Positions 44,585 through 54,498 of a stretch of 64,000 nt of DNA are shown piece by piece (the first letter of the stretch is position 1; each line of letters begins with the position of its first letter). A program made the translations under genes and the position numbers. The stretch spans positions 11,321,223 through 11,385,222 of the forward strand of contig CM034241.1 of the NCBI GenBank assembly GCA_019916065.1, written 5' to 3'. Origin of the DNA: Vitellaria paradoxa (Eukaryota > Streptophyta > Magnoliopsida > Ericales > Sapotaceae). The notes beneath the pieces are model-generated. The model searched no databases and was not told where the DNA came from. It was given only the letters and a program-made list of their open reading frames with translations.

Positions 44585-46270
44585 ATGACCTCAGGAGGAA
44601 ACACTACCCCACCACCATCTCCACGGGCAGGAGACACTTCCACTCCTGCCAAAACTAAAGGGAGTGCGTTGGTTATCCGGACTCCAGGTCTGGAGTCCGC
44701 CCGGAAAAGAAAAACGGAGGATCCTCAGGTATTGAAACGGAGAGAAGAGCTGATGGCTAAGGCCAGTGAAAAGCAGGCAGAACTGGAGGAGATTCTGCTG
44801 GAATTGAGTAAGGAAAAGGGAAAACCCCCTGCTAGCCATACTGCTGATTCTGGTCAATCCGACTCGGAATCTGATGAAGGTTACGATGCTCTTTACGAGG
44901 ACCCCACTGATGAGGATGACGGGGACACCCATGAACAGAAGGAGGTGCGCTCTCGCTTGCGACGTGATGTCTCTCCTTCTAGGAAGGACTCGCGCCGTGC
45001 TAAACCGGTCGCAAAACGTGACGTGAGATCCGATGTTGACGCGCCCATCAAAGCGCATCACCAAAGGAATTCCTCAAAAAAGATGCTGGAGGCGTATTCA
45101 GAGGAGGCGGATAGCTCGGACCAAGAAGAGCTAACCTTAAAGCGTAAGAAAGCGGGAAAGGCAAGGATAGAAGACTGGGGGCAAGCAGAGGAATGGAGTG
45201 CTCAGGGCCAAAGCACACGAATGATGGCAAGGAAAGCCTTGGGGCGAATCTCTGCCTCCCCATTCGTCGATGAAATAATTGATGCGGAGCCTCCGGAGAA
45301 ATTCCAAACTCCGAGGCTTAATCTCTACGATGGGAGAACTGACCCCCTGGCCCACTACCGTCATTACATGCAGGCCATGACGTTATGGAACAGTAACGAC
45401 CACCTCATGTGCAAAGTATTCCCTTCTAGTTTGGGGGATACAGCGCTTCAGTGGTTCCATAAACTGCCCCCTGGCAGTATTCAGTGTTGGCAGCAACTGG
45501 CGGAGGAGTTCGTTACCCGGTTTCTGGCTAACACAAAACAGCCTAAAACCGCTGACGCTCTCCTCACAATGAAAAGAAAGTCCGGGGAATCATTGAGAGA
45601 TTATTCCCGCCGTTACCTGGAGCTCTACAACGAGGTGGGAGAATGCTCGGAGCAATTGGCGGTCACCTCGTTCAAATTGGGGTTGCGGAAGGAGGATAGG
45701 CTGTGGCTCTCCTTGACCAAAAAGCCAGCAGCCAACATGTCTGATCTTATGTGCCGAATCGAGAAATACGCCAAGGTGGAGGACGAGACACAGCCGGCCG
45801 AGCAGAAAGAGAGGAGATCCCAGGGCCAGACAAGAGAGAAAAGACGGGGAGACGGCCGCCGATTCATTGACGAGGGGAAGTCAGTCTTCGAAGCGGTTAA
45901 TACGGTGTTCAAAGAGCCAATCTTCAAGATCCTTCCCCAAATAAAAATAGGCCATATTTCAGATGGCCCGGAAAGCTGCCGGATTTCCCTGGAAAGGAGA
46001 ATTCCAAAAACTACTGCGCGTATCATCAAGACAAGGGACATCGTACCGGAGCCTGCCGATCGCTACGACATCATCTGGAGGAATTGGTGCGCAGAGGCCA
46101 CCTTAAAGAGTTCGTCGATGAGGGCAGAACCAGAGAAGCAGCCCCACAGGATAGAGAGCCAAGGAGGCAACGAGAAGAGACTGCCGAGGAGGAGGCAGCC
46201 GAAGAGGCACAACCCCCACCAAGGGCCAGGGCGCGCAGAGATGTCCCGAGACCTGCAGTCATCCACGTGA
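44585..46270 (+). CDS. Element F Gag (first reading frame)
   Basis: ATG at 44585 is the first after the primer site. The N-terminal 230 residues are charged and disordered. Residues about 240-390 form the Retrotrans_gag capsid domain (LNLYDGRTDPLAHYRHYM, then LQWFHKLPPGSIQCWQQL and FVTRFLANTKQ). The frame stays open to 46270, but similarity to Gag moves into the next frame at the A5 run at 45943-45947. The last 107 or so residues here are therefore probably readthrough of the wrong frame. The true C-terminus, with a CX2HX4HX4C knuckle (46015-46056), lies in the pol frame. Confidence 0.85.
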   Translation: MTSGGNTTPPPSPRAGDTSTPAKTKGSALVIRTPGLESARKRKTEDPQVLKRREELMAKASEKQAELEEILLELSKEKGKPPASHTADSGQSDSESDEGYDALYEDPTDEDDGDTHEQKEVRSRLRRDVSPSRKDSRRAKPVAKRDVRSDVDAPIKAHHQRNSSKKMLEAYSEEADSSDQEELTLKRKKAGKARIEDWGQAEEWSAQGQSTRMMARKALGRISASPFVDEIIDAEPPEKFQTPRLNLYDGRTDPLAHYRHYMQAMTLWNSNDHLMCKVFPSSLGDTALQWFHKLPPGSIQCWQQLAEEFVTRFLANTKQPKTADALLTMKRKSGESLRDYSRRYLELYNEVGECSEQLAVTSFKLGLRKEDRLWLSLTKKPAANMSDLMCRIEKYAKVEDETQPAEQKERRSQGQTREKRRGDGRRFIDEGKSVFEAVNTVFKEPIFKILPQIKIGHISDGPESCRISLERRIPKTTARIIKTRDIVPEPADRYDIIWRNWCAEATLKSSSMRAEPEKQPHRIESQGGNEKRLPRRRQPKRHNPHQGPGRAEMSRDLQSST

Positions 46271-49200
46271 TTCATATGGAACGACGACCCCAGAGTGTCA
46301 TCAATCATGCCCCTAATCCACCAAGCAAAGAAATTTTGGGCGTCGCGGGTCAGCCGAGCAAGCGCCCAAGGACAGCCGCAATGGAGGAAATCACTTTTCA
46401 TGAAGACGAGCATCCTGGTGTTCAGCTGCCGCACAATGATGCCCTAGTGGTTACTCTGGGCATGTTTAATTCAGAAGTAAGGAGAATCCTGGTAGATGCA
46501 GGAAGCTCAACAGAAGTTATGTTCCTGAGCTTATTTAAGAAGCTCGGATTAACTGAAGAAGATCTGGAACCGGCAGAATGCCCACTAATAGGATTCAATT
46601 CTGCTCCAGTCTGGCCTCTGGGCAGAGTTGTCATTCCTGTCCGCGTGGGTCCGGTGGAGCAAGAGGTTGAGTTCACCGTTGTGGATTCCCCTTCTTCCTA
46701 CAATGCTATAGTAGGGAGATCGTGGATTCACGCTCTGAAGGCGATCCCCTCAACCTACCACCAAGTGCTGAAGTTCCCCTATTGCGGGGAAGTGATTTCT
46801 ATTTTGGGGGATCAGAATACCTCCCAAAAGTGTTTCTCTGCAGCTTTAAAGTCCAAAATGATCCCCGAACAAGTCCAGCTGGCGGAACTACCTGAGGACA
46901 CACCAAAGATCGATGATGTCGGTGGTGATCCGCAGATGAAAGCAACAGAGGGTTTGGAGAAATATCAAATTGGCCCGGTTCAGGATGATAAATTCTTCCT
47001 GATCGGCGCCAACCTGAGCGCCGAGGAAAAACTAGAGCTAACGGAGATGCTTTTGAAGAATATCGGAACGTTCGCCTGGACTCCACACGAAATGCCAGGC
47101 ATTTCCCCCGAAGTCATGACTCATAAGTTGAATGTGAATCCGGAGGTAAAGCCTGTGGTACAAAAAGCGAGGCGATCAGCTTTGCAACACGCAGAAGCTG
47201 TCATTGAGGAGGTCGGCCGACTGTTAGAGGCGGAGGCCATTCGGGAGGTCTCATACCCGGAGTGGTTAGCTAACACGGTCGTGGTCAAGAAGAAGAATGG
47301 GAAGTGGAGAGTTTGCGTAGACTACACAGACCTGAACAAGGCCTGCCCTAAGGATCCATTCCCTCTGCCAAAGATTGACCAACTCGTTGATTCTACTGCT
47401 GGATGTTCCAGGATGTCGTTCCTGGACGCCTATAGGGGATATCACCAAATCCCTATGTTCGGCTCTGATGAGGAAAAAATTTCTTTCATAACCCCGCGAG
47501 GCATATATTGTTATAGAGTTATGCCATTCGGGCTGAAGAACGCTGGAGCCACCTATCAACGGCTGGTTACAAAGATATTCAAAAAAGACCTCGGGCAGAC
47601 GATGGAAGTCTACATTGATGATATGGTGGTAAAAAGCAAGGAGCCGAACACACACCTCCAACATCTCCAACATGTTTTCTCTACCCTTGATCGGTATGGG
47701 TTAAAATTAAATGCTGCCAAGTGTGCCTTCGGAGTTGGCTCGGGTAAATTTTTGGGCCACTTGGTGAGCAGAAGGGGAATTGAGGCTGATCCCGAGCAAA
47801 TACGTGCCATCCAATCTGTTTCGCCCCCGCGCACAAAAAAGGAGGTACAGAAGCTCACAGGGATGGTGGCGGCACTCAACCGGTTTATTAGCAGATCATC
47901 CGACAAGTGCCGGCCATTCTTTAGGCTGCTCAAAGGGGCCAATAAGATGCAATGGGATGCTGAGGCGGATGCGGCACTGGAAAAACTTAAAGAATACCTA
48001 ACAACTGTCCCAATATTGTCAACACCGCAGCCGGGGGATATTTTGCAGCTATATCTGGCAGTCTCAGAGCATGCAGTCAGTGCCGTCTTGCTGAGAGAGC
48101 AACAAGGGAAGCAGCATCCTATTTACTATGTGAGCAAAACAATGCAAGGAGCAGAGACTAGATATCTGCCCCTAGAAAAGTTGACCCTGGCACTAATAAT
48201 GGCATCCAGGAAGCTAGCCCATTATTTCCATGCACACACCATTCAAGTTGTCACCGATCAACCAATTGGCCATGTTTTAAAGAGGGCTGATGTATCGGGC
48301 CGACTAGCAAAGTGGGCAGTTTCCCTTGGCGCATTCGACATAAAGTTTGTCCCAAGAACCGCGATAAAGGCTCAGGTCCTGGCCGATTTTGTAGCGGAAT
48401 TTTCCACACCGGCTTGTGGTCAGACAAAAGAAGTATGGCATGTTGAAATAAAGTCTGCCCCGGCCGAACATAATGAGGCCGAGCAAACTTGGCAAATCAA
48501 GGTTGATGGGTCTTCGACTAGAAAAGGAGGCGGCGTAGGCATAGTTCTGACTACACCAGAAGGGGTCTCAATAGAATATGCAATAAAACTCGAGTTCGAA
48601 GTCACTAATAATGAGGCGGAGTATGAAGCTCTCTTGGCTGGACTCGACATTGCTCGGCGCCTGATGGCAGATGATATCGTAGTAAGGACTGACTCTCAGT
48701 TGGTTGCTAACCAGCTGAAGGGTGAGTATGTGGCTAGAAGCGAAAAGATGGCAGAGTATCTAGAAGCAGCAAAGAAGAGAATCGAAGGCTTCAATAAAGC
48801 TAGCGTGGAGCTCATTGGCAGGGATCATAACGCTCATGCTGATGCACTTGCAACGCTAGCTGCCTCTTCTCGAATAAGGCTAACTGACCAGGTCTTTATG
48901 GAAGTCATAAAAAGGCCGAGCATAACGAAAGACGTAGAGGTAATGTGTGCTGACCGAGCCCCATCTTGGATGGATTCAATCATTACTTACTTGAAGGACG
49001 GAACACTTCCCGAAAACAAAACAGAAGCAAAGAAGCTAAGAATAAAAGCCACCAGGTTTTGGCTCTCTCCCGATCTGAAGTTATACAAAAAGTCATTCAC
49101 AGGACCCTATCTCCTTTGTGTTCATCCCGATAAAGTGCAAGACTTTCTTTACGAGCTTCATGAAGGTGTCTGTGGAGCACATACTGGGGGCAGATCACTG

Positions 49201-50205
49201 GCGCACCGAGCAATTACTCAAGGGTATTGGTGGCCGAGGATGGGATATGACGCTCAGGCCTATGTTCGGAAATGCAAGAAATGTCAGAAGTTCGCTCCCA
49301 TTCCTCATCAGCCGGCCCAGGAACTCAGCCCGCTTACCAGCCCTTGGCCGTTCGCTCAATGGGGACTTGATATTGTGGGGCCTCTGCCTTCCGCTTCGGG
49401 AAATAGAAAGTTCTTAGTGGTCGGCACCGACTACTTTACTAAATGGGTGGAAGCAGAACCCCTAGCTCACATCAAAGATGCTGATACCATTCGATTTATT
49501 TGGAAGAACATCATTACCAGGTATGGCATCCCTAGGACACTTATTTCCGACAATGGGACGCAATTTGACAGTGCCCAGTTTAGGGAATATTGTTCTAGGT
49601 ATGGAATCAAGAATGTTTACTCTACACCTGCTTACCCCCAAAGCAATGGTCAAGCTGAAGCTACAAACAAAGTCATTCTCAATGGGATTAAGAAAAGACT
49701 GGAAGCGGCAAAAGGAAGATGGGTGGATGAATTGCCATCAGTACTGTGGACCTACCGAACTACCCCTAGAAGATCAACCGGAGAATCTCCCTTCTCTCTG
49801 GCTTACGGTGTTGAAGCCGTCATACCCTTAGAAGTTGGCCTCCCGAGCATCAGAACTCTATCATTTGACAGAGGGGAGAATGATCAAGCTATGGGAATAA
49901 GCCTGGATCTAATTGATGAAAGAAGGGAACTGGCAGCACTAAGGTTGGCCAACTACCAGCAAGAGACAAGGAAGAAATTCAATAAAGGGGTCAGACGTAG
50001 AGAATTCCGTACTGGCGATTGGGTGCTGAGAAAATTGATGGGAAGCAGGAAAGATCAAACTGAAGGAAAGCTAGGAGCTAATTGGGAAGGACCATTCACC
50101 GTCTCTGAGGTGCTCGGCAATGGCGCCTATAAGTTAATTGACATGGAGGGAAAGCCAATCAAAAGGCCGTGGAATATAGCCCATCTAAAGTTGTACTATC
50201 ATTAA
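45949..50205 (+). CDS. Element F Gag C-terminus and Pol polyprotein
   Basis: Open from about 45949; the part from 46084 is 1373 codons long with no ATG at its beginning, so it needs a frame change from gag. Numbering residues from 46084: protease active site VDAGSS with Asp138; reverse transcriptase around 370-560 with MPFGLKNAGATYQ and catalytic YIDD at 510-513; RNase H around 620-740; a second, archaeal-type RNase H from VDGSS (Asp808) to about 930 with NNEAEYEALLAGL; integrase zinc domain near 1015-1070 and the DD35E triad Asp1096, Asp1156, Glu1192. No internal stop. The protease has Ala where many families have Thr/Ser after the catalytic Asp. Product: the enzymes for processing, reverse transcription and integration. 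Confidence 0.93.
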   Translation, partial: RPYFRWPGKLPDFPGKENSKNYCAYHQDKGHRTGACRSLRHHLEELVRRGHLKEFVDEGRTREAAPQDREPRRQREETAEEEAAEEAQPPPRARARRDVPRPAVIHVIHMERRPQSVINHAPNPPSKEILGVAGQPSKRPRTAAMEEITFHEDEHPGVQLPHNDALVVTLGMFNSEVRRILVDAGSSTEVMFLSLFKKLGLTEEDLEPAECPLIGFNSAPVWPLGRVVIPVRVGPVEQEVEFTVVDSPSSYNAIVGRSWIHALKAIPSTYHQVLKFPYCGEVISILGDQNTSQKCFSAALKSKMIPEQVQLAELPEDTPKIDDVGGDPQMKATEGLEKYQIGPVQDDKFFLIGANLSAEEKLELTEMLLKNIGTFAWTPHEMPGISPEVMTHKLNVNPEVKPVVQKARRSALQHAEAVIEEVGRLLEAEAIREVSYPEWLANTVVVKKKNGKWRVCVDYTDLNKACPKDPFPLPKIDQLVDSTAGCSRMSFLDAYRGYHQIPMFGSDEEKISFITPRGIYCYRVMPFGLKNAGATYQRLVTKIFKKDLGQTMEVYIDDMVVKSKEPNTHLQHLQHVFSTLDRYGLKLNAAKCAFGVGSGKFLGHLVSRRGIEADPEQIRAIQSVSPPRTKKEVQKLTGMVAALNRFISRSSDKCRPFFRLLKGANKMQWDAEADAALEKLKEYLTTVPILSTPQPGDILQLYLAVSEHAVSAVLLREQQGKQHPIYYVSKTMQGAETRYLPLEKLTLALIMASRKLAHYFHAHTIQVVTDQPIGHVLKRADVSGRLAKWAVSLGAFDIKFVPRTAIKAQVLADFVAEFSTPACGQTKEVWHVEIKSAPAEHNEAEQTWQIKVDGSSTRKGGGVGIVLTTPEGVSIEYAIKLEFEVTNNEAEYEALLAGLDIARRLMADDIVVRTDSQLVANQLKGEYVARSEKMAEYLEAAKKRIEGFNKASVELIGRDHNAHADALATLAASSRIRLTDQVFMEVIKRPSITKDVEVMCADRAPSWMDSIITYLKDGTLPENKTEAKKLRIKATRFWLSPDLKLYKKSFTGPYLLCVHPDKVQDFLYELHEGVCGAHTGGRSLAHRAITQGYWWPRMGYDAQAYVRKCKKCQKFAPIPHQPAQELSPLTSPWPFAQWGLDIVGPLPSASGNRKFLVVGTDYFTKWVEAEPLAHIKDADTIRFIWKNIITRYGIPRTLISDNGTQFDSAQFREYCSRYGIKNVYSTPAYPQSNGQAEATNKVILNGIKKRLEAAKGRWVDELPSVLWTYRTTPRRSTGESPFSLAYGVEAVIPLEVGLPSIRTLSFDRGENDQAMGISLDLIDERRELAALRLANYQQETRKKFNKGVRRREFRTGDWVLRKLMGSRKDQTEGKLGANWEGPFTVSEVLGNGAYKLIDMEGKPIKRPWNIAHLKLYYH

Positions 50206-50345
50206 TTTTTTCTTCACATTTGTTGACTAAAGACTTTGTATGTATATTGAAAAGCAATCCTTTTTTCAAAGCAAAAGCAAACTCAAAAGCTTGAAGATCA
50301 CTTTCTGCTCAACAAAAAGACGTCACATCACTTTGGTGGTGGCAT
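50206..50345. other. Start of the 3' noncoding region of element F
   Basis: Short A-rich stretch after the pol stop and before the tandem array. No coding content. Confidence 0.6.
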
Positions 50346-51105
50346 GGAAAAAGCCAGGCTCGGCTTCCCGAGCATTGATACGGGAAGAACGCCCCATCTC
50401 CATCGACGTTGACACAATCCTGGTTTGTTTATTGACCAGGAAATGCTCTTTAGACTGAGATTCAATTCCTCGGTCTTCTGAAAAGAATTATCGAAAGAAA
50501 CCACGCTCGGCTTGCCCAGCGTTGGTACAATCCTGGTTTGTTTATTGACCAGGAAATGCTCCTTAGACTGAGATTCAATTCCTCGGTCTTCTGAAAAGAA
50601 TTATCAAAAGAAACCACGCTCGGCTTGCCCAGCGTTGGTACAATCCTGGTTTGTTTATTGACCAGGAAATGCTCCTTAGACTGAGATTCAATTCCTCGGT
50701 CTTCTGAAAAGAATTATCAAAAGAAACCACGCTCGGCTTGCCCAGCGTTGGTAGAATCCTGGTTTGTTTATTGACCAGGAAATGCTCCTTAGACTGAGAT
50801 TCAATTACTCGGTCTTCTGAAAAGAATTATCAAAAGAAACCACGCTCGGCTTGCCCAGCGTTGGTACAATCCTGGTTTGCTTATTGACCAGGAAATGCTC
50901 TTTAGACTGAGATTCAATTCCTCGGTCTTCTGAAAAGAATTATCAAAAGAAACCACGCTCGGCTTGCCCAGCGTTGGTACAATCTTGGTTTGTTTATTGA
51001 CCAGGAAATGCTCTTTAGATTGAGATTCAACTCCTCAGTCCCCTGAAAAGAATTATCAAAAGAAATCCATGCTCGGTTTGCCGACCATTGGTACAAAGAG
51101 AACCC
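50346..51105 (+). repeat. 113-bp minisatellite in element F, about 6.5 copies
   Basis: The anchor GATTCAA recurs at 50459, 50572, 50685, 50798, 50911 and 51024, an exact 113-base period. Each unit holds CACGCTCGGCTTGCCCAGCG and CAATCCTGGTTTGTTTATTG. Inner units are nearly identical; the first and last are diverged, the usual pattern of array growth by unequal exchange. Tandem arrays in this position are known in Tat/Ogre elements and can seed satellite DNA. Confidence 0.92.
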
Positions 51106-51903
51106 ACATCATTTCTGATGGTGGCCCAATCCTGATTCATTCATCTACTAGAAACGATTTTTTCTAAAAAATCAAGATTCGATTCCTTGGTTTGTTAATT
51201 GGAAGCAAAAGAAGCATGTTCTAAAGAGCACAACGCCAGTATCAACATAATGGTACACATTTCGCGATGCTCGGCATGAGACTAAAAAGCGAAGATTTGT
51301 CAGAAGATAGTTACCCCCGTTATTATGAGAAAGAGGACAGCCGAACTTATCGAGGTATGTGAGATTTATTAAAGTTATGCCTCTTTAACAAGAACTTGAA
51401 GTTATTTTACGACAAGCAAATTACTACATGAGCTTGTTACCTCTGAAGGGTTTACTATTTAAAGTATTTTTGCTAGAAGTTGTGGTTGCTCGGCAAAGTG
51501 GTACAAATGCAGACACCATACATACTTCAATATAAAGCATAAAATATACAAATGGAAAGACAGATTGTTAAAAGGAAACAATTCAAAAGCTTTCATTACA
51601 TGCCTTAGAGTTCGATTACAATACATTTTACATAACTGTTAATCAAAGAAGATATCCTAAATCTAAGATGAGACATTAACATTTGTTGTAAGGGTTTGTA
51701 GCTATTTCGTGGGAGAAAACGTCTAGGTACTCCTGGGCTGCGCTCCTTATAATTCTGTCAGCAAACCAGTTAAGGCATTCTTCAATCAATTCATCGGCAG
51801 TTCTAAAGAAACAAAGACAGAGAAAAATAAAACAAAATTAGACAGAAGTCAAACTGCTTTCATTCACTTGAAGTTAAAAGTCTTATATTACATCCAAGAA
51901 GGC
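51106..51903 (-). other. Presumed 3' end of the antisense gene of element F
   Basis: Lies downstream of the antisense stop codon. A decayed partial repeat unit is seen near 51118-51190. Around 51640-51803 the minus strand has an open stretch beginning TADELIEECLNWFADRI, directly after a TTTCTTTAG splice-acceptor-like sequence. It may be an extra terminal exon or part of the 3' untranslated region. Confidence 0.45.
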
Positions 51904-54498
51904 TCACTTCTCTCCTCCCTTAGTGGAATCTCTCTCCACTACTAGATCAATCTGTCCAGGCGCCTGCGAGATGTCCTTCTGGGCACTGTCCACCTCAACC
52001 TCTCCCTCCTCAATTATTTCTTCGGCAGTATGAATTGAGGGAGTTTGAGGTGGACGCTCAAAGCTGAACTGGGGAATTGGGCGTTCGGGATCAGGATAAG
52101 GGACCTCCTTGTATACGGGATTGGTGGGATCAACGTTGTTCTTCTTCATTGCAGCCTCCCAACCCTCAAGAAAGAAGTCGTTGTGAGCATCCCTCATCTG
52201 ATCCACGCAATCGTTAATCTGGGCTTCCACCTCAGCTTTGGCTTTGTCCTCGGCTTCTTGGAGGGCAGCTTCCTTCTCTGCCAGGGCTCGAGTCTTCAGT
52301 GCAAGTTCTGCCCGAAGTTTGACAAGCTCCTGCTTTGATCTCTCTTGCTCGGCCCTGGAAGCCTCCAACTCCTTGATGAGTAACTCCTGCCCAGTCTTCA
52401 TGGAGGACAACTCAATCTCGGCCGTGGAAAGTTTGCCCTTGACCATTAAAAGCTCCTCGTCTTTATGATTTAGGATCTTATCCATTGACTGCACACGAGC
52501 TATGCTTCCAGCAACTTGGCCAAGGGCAGTGTTGAGTTGATGCTCAATCTCTTTATTTTCGTCCTGAAGCTGACTCCTCTCTTTTGCCAGAGCGTCATTG
52601 CTGGATTGGAGATTCTTATTCTCCTTCTCCAAGGACCTCACGCTTGATTTCAACTCCCTTATTTCTGTTTTATCCAGCTCGGCTCTGGTTTCGAATGTTC
52701 GGCTCCTGGCAATCAACTCCATTGTGTGGAGAGAAGTCTGCAGAAAGAACAGAAAGTTAGGAAAAACTATAATAAGGAAAGGATTCACATAAAGGAATAT
52801 TATAGTACTTACAGAGATGATGTTCTTCATCAGAGTTTTGTGGATCTCCTCCGTCCTATTCTTCCTCGTATTAAGAACGTCCCGAGGAGGGAGGATACCC
52901 TTGAGATACTCCTCGGCGTGGTTGAAGGCAGTGTCTTGGATAGTGAAGGGACGGCCTTGAGGATGTTCGAGACTGGGAATGAGGATTTCTGGAATGAACG
53001 GAGGGGAGTCTCGAACCGGATTGGCCGGATATTCGATGGCTAGAGGCACGGGCCCAACGGGTTGAGCAGGTAACGGCTCGGAGGTTCTCGGTGGTACGTC
53101 TTTCGTGGGTGGCACGACCTTGGGAGGTGCTGGCCCCCTCGCGGCGTCCTCCTTCGATAGCTTCGCCTGCTCGGCCGTTGGAGCCGCGTCCGTAGATTGT
53201 GTCCTGGCCCTCTTCTGCTCAGGAGGGCCAGATGGCCTCTTTTGAGCTGCCTCCTGCTCCTTTCCCTTCTCCATTTTGACCTTCGTTATTTGCTCGGCAG
53301 TAGAAGGAGCAGGGGCACTCCCCTCACCAGTCTTCCTCTTCCCAACGGCCTTTTGCTCGTCCGCCTTCTTTTTCTGGGCCTCTCCGGCCCTTTGCCCTTT
53401 TGCCTTAGCCATGGCGAGCTTCTTGTAATCGATCTTTGGGGCCATCACTTCTTCTTCTTCCCCTTCTGAATCTGAAAAGTAATCGAAGGCAGGGGGTATC
53501 TCAACTTCTTCCTCTTCCTCTTCCTCCTCGTCCAAAAGAACAAAATGTCGCTTCCTCGGCTGTTCAGAAGGCTCAGGAACTGCAGCTCGAGGGGTTTGAG
53601 CTTGCTCGGCAACAAGTGGGATGGCGAATGGAGGGGGGCGAGTCCACCCTGGATGCCTTAAGGCGTAATAGTTCTCTTTCTCTTCAGCAGAAGCTCGAAA
53701 CCACCACTGAAGACGCCTAATAGCCTCCGAAGTTGCGAAACCTTGAGGAGGGGCAATGAATGTCTAGTGAGAAGGGGTGAAGTTGAACAAAATCGGAACT
53801 GCTCTGGTAAAGGGATAGAGATCTAGACCCCCGAGGAATTTGAACACCTCCTTCAAGTGGTCCTTGTCAGCACGAATGCCAGTAGCCCAGAACTTCTTTA
53901 GCTGAACACCTGCACAGATATTAAATCAAACAGTTAGTATGCTTAGAAATGAGGGTAAAGAAGAGTAAGAACTGGTAGGATTTGAAATCAACCAACCTGG
54001 GCCCAAAGAAACCCGAGGGACGATTGGAAAACGATCTTCGTCTGGATCGTGTGTCCAGTGACCTGTGACGACGCACAGGTCACTTTCTGACTTAATCGTA
54101 TCAGGCAGCATGTGGACCAAGGCCTTTTCTGGTCGGGATTTCAGGTACCACCTGTTCTCATCCTTCCTCACCTTCTGGATTGAGTAACAGTAAAGAAGAT
54201 CGTACTCGGATATGTGAAATCCGTATCGCCTGTTTATTTCTATCACCCCATTAACGATTCTATAAAAGTTATGGGTGAGGTTCCTAGGGCCAAGGTCCAG
54301 AATGCTCATCATAGAGCGAAGAAAGGGGTGCAGGGGGAACCTAAGGCCACCTTCGGTGATTGCCACTATGGGGAATTCCCCTGTTTCACGCTCGCCTTGT
54401 TCGGCGAGCCTAATACCTACGTTCTGAGGAATCTGGTATTTTTCCTTAAAAATCCTAACCTTTTCCTCAGAACTTAGCTCGTTCGCGAGTCTACCCAT
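51904..54498 (-). CDS. Element F antisense spliced gene (transposase_28-like and coiled-coil protein)
   Basis: ATG at 54498. Three exons inferred: 54498-53997, 53909-52813 and 52737-51904. Intron 1 (53996-53910) has GTTGGT...GTGCAG, intron 2 (52812-52738) GTAAGT...CTGCAG. The joined length is 2433 bases, exactly 811 codons, in one frame throughout. The N-terminal 165 residues resemble the putative gypsy-type transposase_28 family (GLRFPLHPFLRSMMSILDLG). The middle is acidic (a run of Glu) and Pro/Ala-rich. The last 270 residues are a long coiled coil (KSSVRSLEKENKNLQSSND). One in-frame TAG (53766-53764) interrupts exon 2. Antisense extra genes between pol and the 3' LTR are known in Tat elements; their function is unknown. 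Confidence 0.8.
52738..52812 (-). other. In-frame intron of the antisense gene
   Basis: 75 bases (25 codons) with GTAAGT donor and a T-rich tract ending CTGCAG. It has no stop in frame, so unspliced RNA would encode a protein with a hydrophobic 25-residue insert between charged segments. The hydrophobic insert in an otherwise hydrophilic protein supports it being an intron. Confidence 0.8.
53910..53996 (-). other. First intron of the antisense gene
   Basis: 87 bases from GTTGGT to GTGCAG. Removing it joins the exon 1 frame, one base into a Gly codon, to the frame that continues into the 543-codon block. Without splicing the frame ends at 53926. Confidence 0.75.

Noticed and set aside
44591..45364. 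Minus-strand frames opposite element F gag
   Set aside because: Shadows of the gag coding sequence without protein motifs of their own.
50240..50458. Short frame after pol
   Set aside because: Covers the first diverged unit of the 113-bp array; no motif, and no similar frame is maintained in the other units.
50346..51105. CRISPR-like array
   Set aside because: Units are contiguous 113-bp tandem repeats without unique spacers, in a plant retrotransposon.
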